64,000 nucleotides of DNA, from positions 78,577,190 to 78,641,189 of the forward strand of contig CM075769.1 in the NCBI GenBank assembly GCA_037974665.1, written 5' to 3'. Position 1 is the stretch's first letter. Each line of letters opens with the position of its first letter. Positions 1-12,336 of this stretch are shown piece by piece. Under the pieces are notes generated by a model. The model was not told the origin of the DNA. It saw only the letters and a list, made by a program, of their open reading frames with translations, and did not search any database. The DNA is from Ehretia macrophylla (taxonomy: Eukaryota; Streptophyta; Magnoliopsida; Boraginales; Ehretiaceae). Position numbers and translations under genes: made by a program.

Positions 1-38
1 TCTTGGCAACCCTAACCAGGGCAAAAAAAATTGAAAAT

Positions 39-157
39 GGGGTGCAACACGAGGACTTCCCAGGGGGTTACCCAACCTAGTACTACTCTCCCCCAAGCAC
101 GCTTAACTTCTGAGTTCTGATGGGATCCAGTGCATTAGTGCTCGTATGATTGCACCC
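39..157 (-). rRNA. 5S rRNA, copy 1
   Basis: Full-length 119-nt 5S gene, the structural RNA of the large ribosomal subunit. Seven differences from the window consensus: nt7 G>A, nt15 C>G, nt29 C>T, nt47 C>A, nt67 C>G, nt83 A>T, nt89 G>A. nt67 lies in the intermediate element and nt83/89 in the C box, so internal promoter function is doubtful. Confidence 0.93.
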
Positions 158-715
158 GTCATGTTGAGGGCACAATTCCTTTATGTGTTAACGGTTCACA
201 GTCCTAGCCTAGCGAGATGGCCTATTCAGAAGGCCCAATGGGCTTAACGACAACCCATCCGCTTCAACAACCCAGCATCCTCGCAAGACGAGATATCGAC
301 GCGTTGTAGGGCCCTTTGATGTCCACTGAGTCAGGTTGTCGTACTTTTAACAATTCACGATGTACGATCCGGGACAAAAAAAACATAGCAAAAGAAGAAA
401 AGTGGACTGAAACTGATGAAAACATTCGATTTTGGGCTCCAAAAATGGGCACAGCGAGTGAGCTGGCTACCCCCGTCGTAAAGCTCTCATAGAGCTTTGT
501 AACGGTATGTTGTGCATCGCGTAACTCCTTACGGATCAAAAGTTATGCACACCGGAGCGACGGAGACATGGTCACAAAACCTACGCCCTCGGTTTGCCGG
601 CTCAGCCTCTATGTGAAACGAAGTTGTCTTGCCCAATGTTCCATGGGATTCAATAATAGAGATTTGGTAGATAAAGTATCTTGGCAACCCTAACCAGGGC
701 AAAAAAATTGAAAAG

Positions 716-834
716 GGGGTGCAACACGAGGACTTCCCAGGGGGTCACCCATCCTAGTACTACTCTCGCCCAAGCACGCTTAACTTTGGAGTTCTGATGG
801 GATTCGGTGCATTAATGCTGGTATGATCGCACTC
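716..834 (-). rRNA. 5S rRNA, copy 2
   Basis: Full length. Four differences: nt2 G>A, nt20 C>T, nt31 G>A, nt48 G>A. All are transitions and the internal promoter boxes match consensus. Confidence 0.95.
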
Positions 835-1392
835 GTCTTGTTGATGGGCACAATTCCTTTATGTGTTAACTGTTCAGAGTCCTAGCTTAGAGAGATGGCC
901 CATTCAAAAGGCCCAATGGGCTTAAGACATCCCATCCGCTTCAACAACGTAGCATGCTTGCAAGACGTGATATTGACACGTTGTACGGCGCTCTGATGTC
1001 CCGCGAGTCAGGTTGTCGTCCTTTTAACAGTTAACGACGTACGATCTGGGACGGAAAAACAAGGCAAAAGAAGAAAAGTGGCCTGAAACAAATGAAAACG
1101 TTTGATTTTGGGCTCCAAAAATGGGCAAAGCGATCAAGCTGGCTGCCCCTATCGTAGAGCGCTCAGAGAGCTTTGCAACGGTATGATGTGCGCCGCATAA
1201 CTCCTTACGGATCAAAAGTTATGGGCACCAGAGCGACAGATACCTGGTCACAAACCCAACGCCCTCGGTTTACGGGCCCGGCCTCTACATGAAGTGAAGT
1301 TGTCTTGCCCAATGCTCCGTGGGATTCTGTAATAGAGATTTGGTGGATAAAGTATCTTGGCAACCCTAACTAGGGCAAAAAAAATTGAAAAT

Positions 1393-1511
1393 GGGGTGCA
1401 ACACGAGGACTTTCCTGTGGGTCACCCATCCTAGTACTACTCTCACCCATGCACGTTTAACTTCGGAGTTCTGATGGGATCCGGTGCATTAGTGCTGGTA
1501 TGATCGCACCC
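1393..1511 (-). rRNA. 5S rRNA, copy 3
   Basis: Full length. Six differences: nt56 G>A, nt62 T>A, nt67 C>T, nt94 C>A, nt96 T>A, nt99 G>A. nt56, nt67 and nt96 are shared with copies 4 and 6, so these three descend from one variant unit. The A box and intermediate element are both altered. Confidence 0.94.
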
Positions 1512-2069
1512 GTCATGTTGAGGGCACAATTCCTTTATGTGTTAAAGGTTCACGGTCCCAGCCTTGAGAGATGGCCCATTCAAAAGGCCCAATGGGCTTA
1601 ACGACAACCTATCTGCATCAACAACGCAGCATCCTCACAAGTCGTGATATCGACACGTTGTAGGGCCCTCTGATGTCCCGCGAGTCAGGTTGTCGTCATT
1701 TTAACAGTTCACAATGTACAATCCGGGAAGGAAAAACATAGCAAAAGAAGAAAAGTGGCCTGAAACTAATGAAAATGTTCGATTCTGGGCTCCAAAAAGG
1801 GGCACAATAAGCATGCTTGTTGCCCCCGTCGTAGAGCTCTTACAGAGCTTTACAACGGTATGCTGTGCGCCGCGTAACTCCTTATGGATCAAAAGTTATG
1901 GGCACGGAAGCGACGGAGACCTGGTCACAAACCTTTCGCCCTCGGTTTGCGGGCCCAGCCTCTACGTGAAGCGAAGTTGTCTTGCCCAATGTTACGTGGG
2001 ATTCAGTAATAGAGATTAGGTGGATAAAGTATCTTGGCAACCCTAACCAGGGCAAAAAAAATTGAAAAG

Positions 2070-2188
2070 GGGGTACAACACGAGGACTTCCCTGGGGGTC
2101 ACCCATCCTAGTACTACTCTCACCGAAGCACGTTTAACTTCGGAGTTCTGATGGGATCCGGTGCATTAGTGCTGGTATGATCGCACCC
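2070..2188 (-). rRNA. 5S rRNA, copy 4
   Basis: Full length. Five differences: nt56 G>A, nt64 G>C, nt67 C>T, nt96 T>A, nt114 C>T. Shares four of them with copy 6, two units away. Confidence 0.94.
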
Positions 2189-2745
2189 GTCATGTTGAGG
2201 GCACAATTCCATTATGTGTTAACGGTTCACGGTCTCAACCTAGAGAGATGACCCATTAAAAAGGCCCAATAGGCTTAACGACAACCCATCCGCTTCAACA
2301 ACACAGCATGCTTGCAAGACGTGATATCGACACGTTGTAGGGCCCTCTGATGTCCCGCGTGTCAGGTTGTCTTCCTTTTAACAGTTTACGACGTATTATC
2401 CGGGTCGAAAAAATAGAGAAAAAGAAGAAAAATGGCCTGAAACTGATAAAAACGTTCGATTTTGGGCTCCAAAAAGTGCAAAGCAAGCAAGCTGGCTGCC
2501 CCCGTCATAGAGCTCTCAGAGAGCTTTGCAATGGTATGCTGTGTGCGACGTAACGCCTCACGGATCAAAAGTTATGGGCACCGGAGCGACGGAGACCTGG
2601 TCACAAACGCTACGCCCTCGGTTTGCCGGCCCAATCTCTTTGTGAAGCGAAGTTGTCTTGCCCAATGTTCCGTGGGATTCAATAATAGAGATTTGGTGGA
2701 TAAAGTATCTTGACAACCCTAACTAGGGCAAACAAAATTGAAAAG

Positions 2746-2864
2746 GGGGTGCAACACAAGGACTTCCCAGGGGGTCACCCATCCTTGTACTACTCTTGCC
2801 CAAGCACGCTTAACTTCGGATTTCTGATGGGATCCGGTGCATTAGTGTTGGTATGATCGCACCC
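2746..2864 (-). rRNA. 5S rRNA, copy 5
   Basis: Full length. Five differences: nt17 G>A, nt44 C>A, nt68 G>A, nt79 T>A, nt107 C>T. It lacks the variant set shared by copies 4 and 6 on either side of it. Confidence 0.94.
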
Positions 2865-3421
2865 GTCAAGTAGAGGGCACAATTCCTTTATATGTTAACT
2901 GTTCACAGTCCCAGCCTAGAAAGAAGGCCCATTCAAAAGACCCAATGGGCTTAACGACAACCCATCCACTTCAACAACGCAGCATGCCTGCAAGACGTGA
3001 TATTGACACGTTGTAGGGCCGTCTGATATCCCCCGAGTCAGGTTGTCATCCTTTTAACAGTTCATGACGTACGATCGGGGGTAGAAAAACAGAGCAAAAA
3101 AAGAATAGTGGCATGAAACTGATAAAAACGTTCGATTTTGGGCTCCAAAAATTGGCACAGCAAGCATGCTGGCTGCCCTCGTCATAGAGCTCTCAGAGAG
3201 CTTTGCAACGGTATGCTATACGCCGCGTAACTTCTTACGGATCAAAAGTTATGGGCACCGGAGCGACGGAGACCTGGTCACAAACCCTACACCCTTGGTT
3301 TGCGGGCCTAGCCTCTACGTGAAACGAAGTTGCTTGCCCAATGTTTCGTGGGATTCAGTAATAAAGATTTGGTGGATAAAGTATCTTGGCAACCCTAACT
3401 AGGGCAAAAAAAATTGAAAAG

Positions 3422-3540
3422 GGTGTGCAACACGAGGACTTCCCTGGGGGTCACCCATCCTAGTACTACTCTCACCGAAGGACGTTTAACTTCAGAGTTC
3501 TGATGGGATCCGGTGCATTAGTGCTGGTATGATCGCACCC
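3422..3540 (-). rRNA. 5S rRNA, copy 6
   Basis: Full length. Seven differences: nt47 C>T, nt56 G>A, nt60 G>C, nt64 G>C, nt67 C>T, nt96 T>A, nt117 C>A. Three fall in the A box region (nt 50-64). Confidence 0.93.
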
Positions 3541-4098
3541 GTCATGTTGAGGGCACAATTCCATTATGTGTTAACGGTTCACGGTCCCAACCTAGAGAGA
3601 TGGCCCATTCAAAAGGCCCAATAGGCTTTACGACAACCTATCTGCTTCAACAACGCAGAATCCTCGCAAGTCGTGATATCGACATGTTGTAGGGCCCTCT
3701 TATGTCCCGCGAGTTAGTTTGTCATCCGTTTAAAATTTCACAACGTACGATCCGCGACGGAAAAATATAGTAAAAAAAGAAAAGTGGTCAGAAGCTGATG
3801 AAAACGTTCGATTTTGGGCTCCAAAAATGGGCAAAGCAAGCATGTTGGCTGCTCCCGTTATAGAGCTCGCAGAGAGCTTTGCAACGGTATACTGTACGCC
3901 GCGTAACTCCTTACGGATCAAAAGTTATGGGTACTAGAGCGACGGGGACCTGGTCATAAACCCTACGCCCTCGGTTTGCGGGCCCAGCCTCTACGTAAAG
4001 CGAAGTTGTCTTGCCCAATGTTCTGTGTGATTCAGTAATAGAGATTTGGTGGATAAAGTATCTTGGCAACCCTAACCACGGCAAAAAAAAAATGAAAA

Positions 4099-4217
4099 GC
4101 GGTGCAACACGAGGACTTCCCAGGGGGTCACTCATCCTAGTACTACTCTCGCCCAAGCACGCTTAACTTCGGAGTTCTTATGGGATCCAGTGCATTAGTG
4201 CTGGTATGATCGCACCC
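4099..4217 (-). rRNA. 5S rRNA, copy 7
   Basis: Full length. Four differences: nt29 C>T, nt39 C>A, nt86 G>A (C box), nt118 C>G. Confidence 0.95.
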
Positions 4218-4775
4218 GTAATGTTGAGGGCACAATTCCTTTATGTGTTAACTGTTCACAGTCCCAGCCTAGAGAGATGGCCCATTCAAAAGGCCCAATG
4301 GGCTTAACGACAACCCATCCACTTCAACAACGCAACATGCTTGCATGACGTCATATCGACACGTTGTAGGGCCCTCTGATGTCCCGCGAGTCAGGTTGTC
4401 GTCCTTTTAATAGTTCACGACGAACGATCCGGGACGGAAAAACAGAGCAAAAGAAGAAAATTGGCCTGAAACTAATGAAAACGTTTGATTTTGGGCTCCA
4501 AAATTGGGCACAACAAGCATGCTTGCTGCCCCCGTCGTAGAGCTCTCAGAGAGCATTACAACGGTATGCTGTGAGCCGCGTAACTCCTTACGGATCAAAA
4601 CTTATGAGCACCGGAGCGACGGAGACCTGGTCACAAACCCTACGCCATTGGTTTGCGGGCCCAGCCTCTACGTGAAGCGAAGTTGTCTTGCCGAATGTTC
4701 CATGGGATTCTGTAATAGAGATTTGGTGGATAAAGTATCTTGGCAACCCTAACTAGGGCAAAAAGAATTAAAAAC

Positions 4776-4894
4776 GGGATGCAACACGAGGACTTCCCAG
4801 GGGGTCACCCATCCTAGTACTACTCTCGCCCAAGCACGCTTAACTTCAGAGTTATGATAGGATCCGGTGCATTATTGCTGCTATGATCACACCC
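4776..4894 (-). rRNA. 5S rRNA, copy 8
   Basis: Full length. Seven differences: nt6 C>T, nt14 C>G, nt20 C>A, nt36 C>T, nt41 G>T, nt47 C>T, nt116 C>T. Five of these make up the whole variant set of copy 15, seven units downstream. Confidence 0.93.
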
Positions 4895-5453
4895 ATCATG
4901 TTGAGGGCACAATTACTTTATGTGTTAACGGTTCACAGTCCCAACCTTGAGAGATGGCCCATTCAAAAGGCCTAATGGGCTTAACGACAACCCATCCGCT
5001 TCATCAACGCAGCATCCTCACCAGACGTGATATCGACACGTTGTAGGGCCCTCTGATGTCCCGCGAGTCAGGTTGTCTTCCTTTCAACATTTCACGACGT
5101 ACGATCCGGGACGGAAAAACAGAGCAAAAGAAGAAAAGTGGCCTGAAACTAATGAAAACATTCGATTTTGGGCTCCAAAAATGGGGACAATGAGCAAGCT
5201 AGTTGCCCCCGTAGTAAAGGTCTCATAAAGCTTTGCAATGGAATGCTGTGCTCCACGCAACTCCCTACAGATCAAAAGTTATGGGCACCGGAGTGACGGA
5301 GACCTGGTCCACAAACCCTATGCCCTTGGTTTGCGGGCCCAGCCTCTACGTGAAGCGAAGTTGTCTTGCCCAATGTTTCGTGGGATTCAGTAATAGAGAT
5401 TTAGTGGATAAAGTTTCTTGGTAACCCTAACCAGGGCAAAAAAAATTGAAAAT

Positions 5454-5572
5454 AGGGTGCAACACAAGGACTTCGCATGGGGTCACCCATCCTAGTACTA
5501 CTCTCGCCCAAGCACGCTTAACTTCTGAGTTCTAATGGGATTCAGTGCATTAGTGTTGGTATGATCGCACCC
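5454..5572 (-). rRNA. 5S rRNA, copy 9
   Basis: Full length. Nine differences: nt17 G>A, nt29 C>T, nt31 G>A, nt39 C>T, nt47 C>A, nt95 C>A, nt98 G>C, nt107 C>T, nt119 C>T. Most are shared with copy 16, seven units downstream. Confidence 0.92.
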
Positions 5573-6128
5573 GTCATGTTGATGGCAAAATTCCTTTATG
5601 TGGTAACGGTTCACAGTCCCAGCCTAGAGAGATGGCCCATTCAAAATGCCCAATGGGCTTAACGACAACCCATCCACTTCAACAACGCTGCATCCTTACT
5701 AGACATGATATTGGCACGTTGTAGGGACCTCTGATGTCCCGTGAGTCAGGTTGTCGTCCTTTTAACAGTTCACGACGTACGATCCGGGACGAAAAAACCG
5801 AGCAAAAGAAGAAAAGTTGCTTGAAACTGATGAAAACGTTCGATTTTGGGCTCCAAAAAGGGGCGTCGCGAGCGAACTGGCTGCCCCCATCGTAGAGCTC
5901 TCATAAAGCTTTGCAACGGTATGCTGTGCGCTGCGTAACTCCTTACAGATAAAAAGTTATGGGCACCGGACCGATGGAGACCTGGTCACAAACCCTACGC
6001 CCTCGGTTTGCGGGCTCAGCCTCTACGTGAAACGAAGTTGTCTTGCCCAATGTTCCGTGGAATTCAGTAATAGAAATTTGGTGGATAAAGTATCTTGGCA
6101 ACCCTAACTAGGGAAAAAAATTGAAATG

Positions 6129-6247
6129 GGGGTGCAACACGAGGACTTCCTATGGGGTCACCCATCCTAGTACTACTCTCGCCCAAGCACGCTTAACTTC
6201 GGAGTTCTGATGGGATTCAGTGCATTAGTGTTGGTATGATCGCACCC
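6129..6247 (-). rRNA. 5S rRNA, copy 10
   Basis: Full length. Five differences: nt17 G>A, nt29 C>T, nt31 G>A, nt95 C>A, nt97 G>A. The first four are shared with copy 9, so the two are sister units. Confidence 0.94.
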
Positions 6248-6805
6248 GTCATGTTGAGGGCTCAATTCCTTTATTTGTTAACGGTTCACAGTCCCAGCCT
6301 AGAGATATGGCCCGTTCAAAAGGCCCAAGGGGCTTAACGATAACTCGTCCGCTTCAACAACGCTGCATCCTCAAATGACGTGATATCGACACGTTGTAGG
6401 GCCCTCTAATGTCCCGCGAGTAAGGTTGTCTTCCTTTCAACATTTCACGACGTACGATCCGTGACGGAAAAACAGAGCAAAAGAAGAAAAGTGGACTGAA
6501 ACTGATGAAAATGTTCAATTTTGGGCTCCAAAAATGGGCACAGCGAGCGAACTGGCTGCCCCCTTCGTAGAGCTCTCATAGTGCTTTGCAACGGTATGCT
6601 GTGCGCCGCGTAACTCCTTACGGATCAAAAGTTATGGGCACGAGAGTGACAGAGACCTGGTCACAAACCCTATGCCCTTGGTTTGCGGGCCCAGCCTCTA
6701 CTTGAAGCGAAGTTGTCTTGCCCAATGTTTCGTGGGATTCAGTAATAGAGATTTAGTGGATAAAGTATCTTGGTAACCCTAACCAGGACAAAAAAAATTG
6801 AAAAT

Positions 6806-6924
6806 AGGGTGCAACACGAGGACTTCGCAGGGGGTCACCCATCCTAGTACTACTCTCGCCCAAGCACGCTTAACTTATGAGTTCTGATGGGATTCGGTGC
6901 ATTAGTGCTGGTATGATCACACCC
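6806..6924 (-). rRNA. 5S rRNA, copy 11
   Basis: Full length. Six differences: nt6 C>T, nt31 G>A, nt47 C>A, nt48 G>T, nt98 G>C, nt119 C>T. Shares four with copy 9. Confidence 0.93.
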
Positions 6925-7481
6925 GTCATGTTGATGGCACAATTCCTTTATGTGGTAACGGTTCACAGTCCCAGCCTAGAGAGATGGCCCATTCAAAAGG
7001 CCCAATGGGCTTAACGACAACCCATCCGCTTCAACAATGCAGCATCCTTACCAGACATGATATCGACACGTTGTAGGGCCTTCTGATGTCCCGCGAGTCA
7101 GGTTGTCGTCCTTTTAACAGTTCACGACGTACGATCCGGGACGAAAAAACAGAGCAAAAGAAGAAAAGTTGCTTGAAACTGATGAAAACGTTCGATTTTG
7201 GGCTCCAAAAATGGGCGCCTCGAGCGAACTGGCTGCCCCCATCATAGCGCTCTCATAAAGCTTTGCAACGGTATGCTGTGCGCCGCGTAACTCCTTAGAA
7301 ATCAAAAGTTATGGGCACCGGACCGATGGAGACTTGGTCACAAACCCTACGCCCTCGGTTTGCGGGCTCAGCCTCTACGTGAAACGAAGTTGTCTTGCCC
7401 AATGTTCCGTGGGATTCAGTAATAGGGATTTGGTAGATAAAGTATCTTCGCAACCCTAACCTGGGCAAAAAAATTCAAAAG

Positions 7482-7600
7482 GCGGTGCAACATGAGGACT
7501 TCCTAAGGGGTCACCCATCCTGGCACTACTCTCGCCCAAGCACGCTTAACTTCGGAGTTCTGATGGGATGCGGTGCATTAGTGCTGGTATGATCGCACCC
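7482..7600 (-). rRNA. 5S rRNA, copy 12
   Basis: Full length. Seven differences: nt31 G>C, nt77 A>G, nt79 T>C, nt95 C>T, nt97 G>A, nt108 G>A, nt118 C>G. Confidence 0.93.
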
Positions 7601-8157
7601 GCCATGTTGAGGCCACAATTCCTTTATGTGTTAACTGTTCACAGTCCCAACCTAGTGAGATGGCCCGTTCAAAAGGCCCAATGGGCTGAACGACTACCCA
7701 TCTGTTTCAACAACGCAGCATGCTTGAAAGACGTGATATCAAGGCGTTGTAGGGCCCTCTAGTGTCCCGCGAGTAAGGTTTTCGTCCTATTAACAACTCA
7801 CCACGTACGATCCGGGATGGAAAAACAGAGCAAAAGAAGAAAAGTGGCCTGAAACTGATGAAAAGGTTAAATTTTGGGCTCAAAAAAGTGTAAAGCGAGC
7901 AAGCTAGCTACCCCCGTCGTAGAGCTCTCAAAGAGCTTTGTAATGGTATGCTGTGCGCCGCGTAACTCCTTACGGATCAAAAGTTAAGGGCACTGGAGCG
8001 ATTTTGACCTGGTCACAAACCCTATGCCCTCGGTTTGTGGGCCCAGCCTCTACGTGAAGCGAAGTTTTCTTGCCAAATATTTCATGGGACTCAGTAATAG
8101 AGATTTGTTGGATAAAGTATCTTGGCAACCCTAACCAGGACAAAAAAAGTTGAAAAG

Positions 8158-8276
8158 GGGGTGCAACACAAGGACTTCGCAGGGGTTCACCCATCTTAGT
8201 ACTACTCTCGGCCAAGCACGCTTAACTTCGGGGTTCTGAAGAGATCCGGTGCATTAGTGCTGGTATGATCACACCT
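8158..8276 (-). rRNA. 5S rRNA, copy 13
   Basis: Full length but degenerate, with ten differences: nt1 G>A, nt6 C>T, nt35 C>T, nt37 A>T, nt45 T>C, nt66 G>C, nt81 G>A, nt91 C>A, nt98 G>C, nt107 C>T. nt37, nt91 and nt98 are shared with copy 17, four units away. Probably non-functional. Confidence 0.91.
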
Positions 8277-8833
8277 GGAATGTTTTGGGCAGAATTCCTT
8301 TATGTGTTAACGGTTTACGGTCCCAGCCAAGAGAGATGGCCCATTCAAAAGGCCCAATGGGCTTAACGACAACCCATCTGCTTCAACAACGCAGCATCCT
8401 CGCAAGACGTGATATCGACACGTTGTAGGGCCCTATGATGTCCCGCGAGTAAGGTTATCGTCCTTTTAACAGTTCACGACATACGATCCGGGACTGAAAA
8501 ACAGTGCAAAAGAAGAAAAGTGGCCTGAAACTGATGAAAACGTTTGATTTTGGGCTCCAAAAATGGGCACAGTGAGCAAGCTGGCTGCCCCCGTCGTATA
8601 GCACTCAGAGTGTTTTTCAACGGTATGTTGTGCGCCGCATAACACCTTATGGATCAAAAGTTATGGGTACCAGAGCGACAGAGACCTAGTCACAGCCCCT
8701 ACGCCCTCGGTTTGCAGGTCCATCCTCTACGTGAAGTGAAGTTGTCTTGCCCAATGCTCTGTTGGATTCGGTAATAGAGATTTTGTGGATAAAGTATCTT
8801 GGGAACCTTAACCTGGGCAAATAAAATTGAAAA

Positions 8834-8952
8834 GGGGTGCAACATGAGGTCTTCCTAGGGGGTCACCCGTCCTAGTACTACTCTCGCCCAAGCACGCTTA
8901 ACTTCGGAGTTCTTATGGGATTCGGTGCATTAGTGCTTGTATGATCGCACCC
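8834..8952 (-). rRNA. 5S rRNA, copy 14
   Basis: Full length. Seven differences: nt15 C>A, nt31 G>A, nt39 C>A, nt84 T>C (C box), nt97 G>A, nt103 T>A, nt108 G>A. Confidence 0.93.
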
Positions 8953-9510
8953 GTCTTGTTGAGGGCACAATTCCTATATGTGTTAACGGTTCACAGTCCC
9001 AGCCTAGAGTGATGGCCTATTCAAAAGGCCCAATGGGCTTAACGACAACCCATCCGCTTCAACAACGCAACATGCTTGCATGACGTCATATCGACACGTT
9101 GTAGGGCCCTCTGATGTCCTGCGAGTCAGGTTGTCATCCTTTTAACAGTTCACGACGTACGATCCGGGACGGAAAAACAGAGCAAAAGAAGAAAAGTGGC
9201 CTGAAACTAATGAAAACGTTCGATTTTGGGCTCCAAAATTGGGCACAACGAGCATGCTTGCTGCCCCCGTCGTAGAGCTCTCGTAGAGCATTACAACGGT
9301 ATGCTGTGTGCCGCGTAACTCCTTACGGATCAAAAGTTATGGGCACCGGAGCGACGGAGACCTAGTCACAAACCCTACGCCATTGGTTTGCTGGCCCAGC
9401 CTCTACGTGAAACGAAGTTGTCTTGCCCAATGTTCCATGGGATTCAGTAATTGAGATTTGGTGGATAAAGTATCTTTGCAACCCTAACTAGGGCAAAAAG
9501 AATTAAAAAC

Positions 9511-9629
9511 GGGATGCAACACGAGGACTTCCCAGGGGGTCACCCATCCTAGTACTACTCTCGCCCAAGCACGCTTAACTTCAGAGTTATGATGGGATCC
9601 GGTGCATTAGTGCTGCTATGATCACACCC
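9511..9629 (-). rRNA. 5S rRNA, copy 15
   Basis: Full length. Five differences: nt6 C>T, nt14 C>G, nt41 G>T, nt47 C>T, nt116 C>T. All five also occur in copy 8, 4,735 bp upstream. Confidence 0.94.
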
Positions 9630-10187
9630 GTCATGTTGAGGGCACAATTACTTTATGTGTTAACGGTTCACAGTCCCAGCCTTGAGAGATGGCCCATTCA
9701 AAAGGCCCAATGGGCTTAACGACAACCCATCCGCTTCAACAACGCAGCATCCTCACCAGATGTGATATCAACACGTTGTAGGGCCCTCTGATGTCCCTCG
9801 AGTCAGGTTGTCTTCCTTTCAACATTTCACGACGTACAATCCGGGACGGAAAAACAGAGCAAAAGAAGAAAAGTGGCCTGAAACTGATGAAAACGTTTGA
9901 TTTTGGGCTCCAAAAATGGGCACATCGAGCGAACTAGCTGCCCTCGTCGTAGAGCTCTTATAGAGCTTTGCAACGGTATGCTGTGCGCCGCGTAACTCCT
10001 TACGGATCAAAAGTTATGGGCACCGAAGCGGCGAAGACCTGGTCACAAGCCCTACACGCTTGGTTTGCGGGCCCAGCCTCCACGTGAAGCGAAGTTGTCT
10101 TGCCCAATGTTTCGTGGGATTCAGTAATAGAGATTTAGTGGATAAAGTTTCTTGGTAACCCTAACCAGGGCAAAAAAAATTGAAAAT

Positions 10188-10306
10188 AGGGTGCAACACG
10201 AGGACTTCGCATGGGGTCACCCATCCTAGTACTACTCTCGCCCAAGCACGCTTAACTTCTAAGTTCTGATGGGATTCGGTGCATTAGTGTTGGTATGATC
10301 GCACCC
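10188..10306 (-). rRNA. 5S rRNA, copy 16
   Basis: Full length. Seven differences: nt17 G>A, nt31 G>A, nt46 C>T, nt47 C>A, nt95 C>A, nt98 G>C, nt119 C>T. Six are shared with copy 9. Confidence 0.93.
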
Positions 10307-10863
10307 GTCATGTTGATGGCACAATTCCTTTATGTGGTAACGGTGCACAGTGCCAGCCTTAAGAGATGGCCCATTCAAAAGGCCCAATGGGCTTAACGAC
10401 AACCCATCCGCTTCAACAACACAGCATCCTTACTAGACATGATATCGACACGTTGTAGGGACCTCTGATGTCCGGTGAGTCAGGTTGTCGACCTTTTAAC
10501 AGTTCACGACGTACGATCCGGGATGAAAAAACAGAGCAAAAGAAGAAAAGTGGCCTGAAACTGATGAAAAGGTTCAATTTTGGGCTCAAAAAAGTGTAAA
10601 GCGAGCAATCTAGCTACCCCCGTCGTAGAGCTCTCAGAGAGCTTTGCAATGGTATGCTGTGCGCCGCGTAACTCCTTACGGATCAAAAGTTATGGGCACT
10701 GGAGCGATTTTGACCTGGTCACAAACCCTATGCCCTCGGTTTGTGGGCCCAGCCTCTACGTGAAGCGAAGTTTTCTTGCCAAATATATCATGGGACTCAG
10801 TAATAGAGATTTGTTGGATAAAGTATCTTGGCAACCCTAACCAGGACAAAAAAAGTTGAAAAG

Positions 10864-10982
10864 GGGGTGCAACACGAGGACTTCGCAGGGGTTCACCCAT
10901 CCTAGTACTACTCTCGCTCAAGCACGCTTAACTTCGGAGTTCTGAAGGGATCCGGTGCATTAGTGCTGGTATGATTGCACCC
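10864..10982 (-). rRNA. 5S rRNA, copy 17
   Basis: Full length. Five differences: nt7 G>A, nt37 A>T, nt65 G>A, nt91 C>A, nt98 G>C. Confidence 0.94.
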
Positions 10983-11540
10983 GTCAAGTTGAGGGCACAA
11001 TTCCTTTATGTGTTAACGGTTAACGGTCCCAGCCGAGAGATATGGCCCATTCAAAAGGCCCAATGGGCTTAACGACAACCCATCTGCTTCAACAACGCAG
11101 CATCCTCGCAAGACGTGCTATCGACACGTTGTAGGGCCCTATGATGTCCCGCGAGTCAGGTTATAGTCCTTTTAACAGTTCACGACATACGATCCAGGAC
11201 GAAAAAACAAGGCAAAAGAAGAAAAGTGGCCTGAAACTGATGAAAACGTTTGATTTTGGGCTCCAAAAATGGGCACAGTGAGCATGCTGGCAGCCCCCGT
11301 CGTACAGCACTCAGAGTGTTTTTAAACGGTGTGCTGTGTGCCACGTAACTCCTTTCGGATCAAAAGTTATGGGAACCGGAGCGACGGAGACCTAGTCACA
11401 GACACTACGCCCTCGGTTTGCGGGCCCAGCCTCTACGTGAAGCGAAATTGTTTTGCCCAATGTTCCGTGGGATTCAGTAATAGAGATTTGGTGGATAAAG
11501 TATCTTGGCAACCCTAACCAGGGCAAAAAAAATTGAAAAG

Positions 11541-11659
11541 GGGGTGCAACACGAGGACTTCCCAGGGGGTCACCCATCCTAGTACTACTCTCGCCAAAGC
11601 ACGCTTAACTTCGGAGTTCTGATGGGATCCGGTGCATTAGTGCTGGTATGATCGCACCT
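11541..11659 (-). rRNA. 5S rRNA, copy 18 (near consensus)
   Basis: Full length with only two differences, nt1 G>A and nt64 G>T (edge of the A box). One of the two best-preserved genes in the window and a candidate for activity. Confidence 0.96.
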
Positions 11660-12217
11660 GTCATGTTGAGGGCACAATTTTTATATGTGTTAACAGTTCA
11701 CAGTCCCAGCTTAGAGAGATGGCCCATTCAAAAAGCCTAATGGGCTTAACGACAACCCATCCGCTTCAACAACACAGCATGCTTGAAAGCCGTGATATCG
11801 ACACGTTGTAAGGCCTTCTGATGTCCCGCGATTCAGGTTGTCGTCCTTTTAACAGTTCACGATTACGATCCGGGACGGAAAAACAGAGCAAAAGAAGAAA
11901 ATTGGCCTGAAACTGATGAAAACGTTCGATTTTGGGCTCCAAAAATGGGCACAGCGAGCAAGATGGCTGCCCCCGTTGTAGAGCTCTTAGAGAGCTTTGC
12001 AACGGTATGTTGTGCACCGCGTAACTCCTTACAGATCAAAAGTTATGGGCACTGGAGTGACGGAGACCTGGTCAGAAACCCTACGGCCTCGGTTTGGGTG
12101 CCCAGGCTCTACGTGAAGCGAAGTTGTCTGGCCCAATGTTCCGTGGGATTCTGTAATAAAGATTTGGTGGATAAAGTATCTTGGCAACCCTAACCAGGGC
12201 AAAAAAAAATTGAAAAG

Positions 12218-12336
12218 TGGGTGCAACACGAGGACTTCCCTGGGGGTCACCCATCCTAGTACTACTCTCCCCCAAGCACGCTTAACTTCGGAGTTTTGAT
12301 GGGATCCGGTGCATTAGTGCTGGTTTGATCGCACCC
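12218..12336 (-). rRNA. 5S rRNA, copy 19
   Basis: Full length. Five differences: nt12 T>A, nt41 G>A, nt67 C>G, nt96 T>A, nt119 C>A. Confidence 0.94.
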
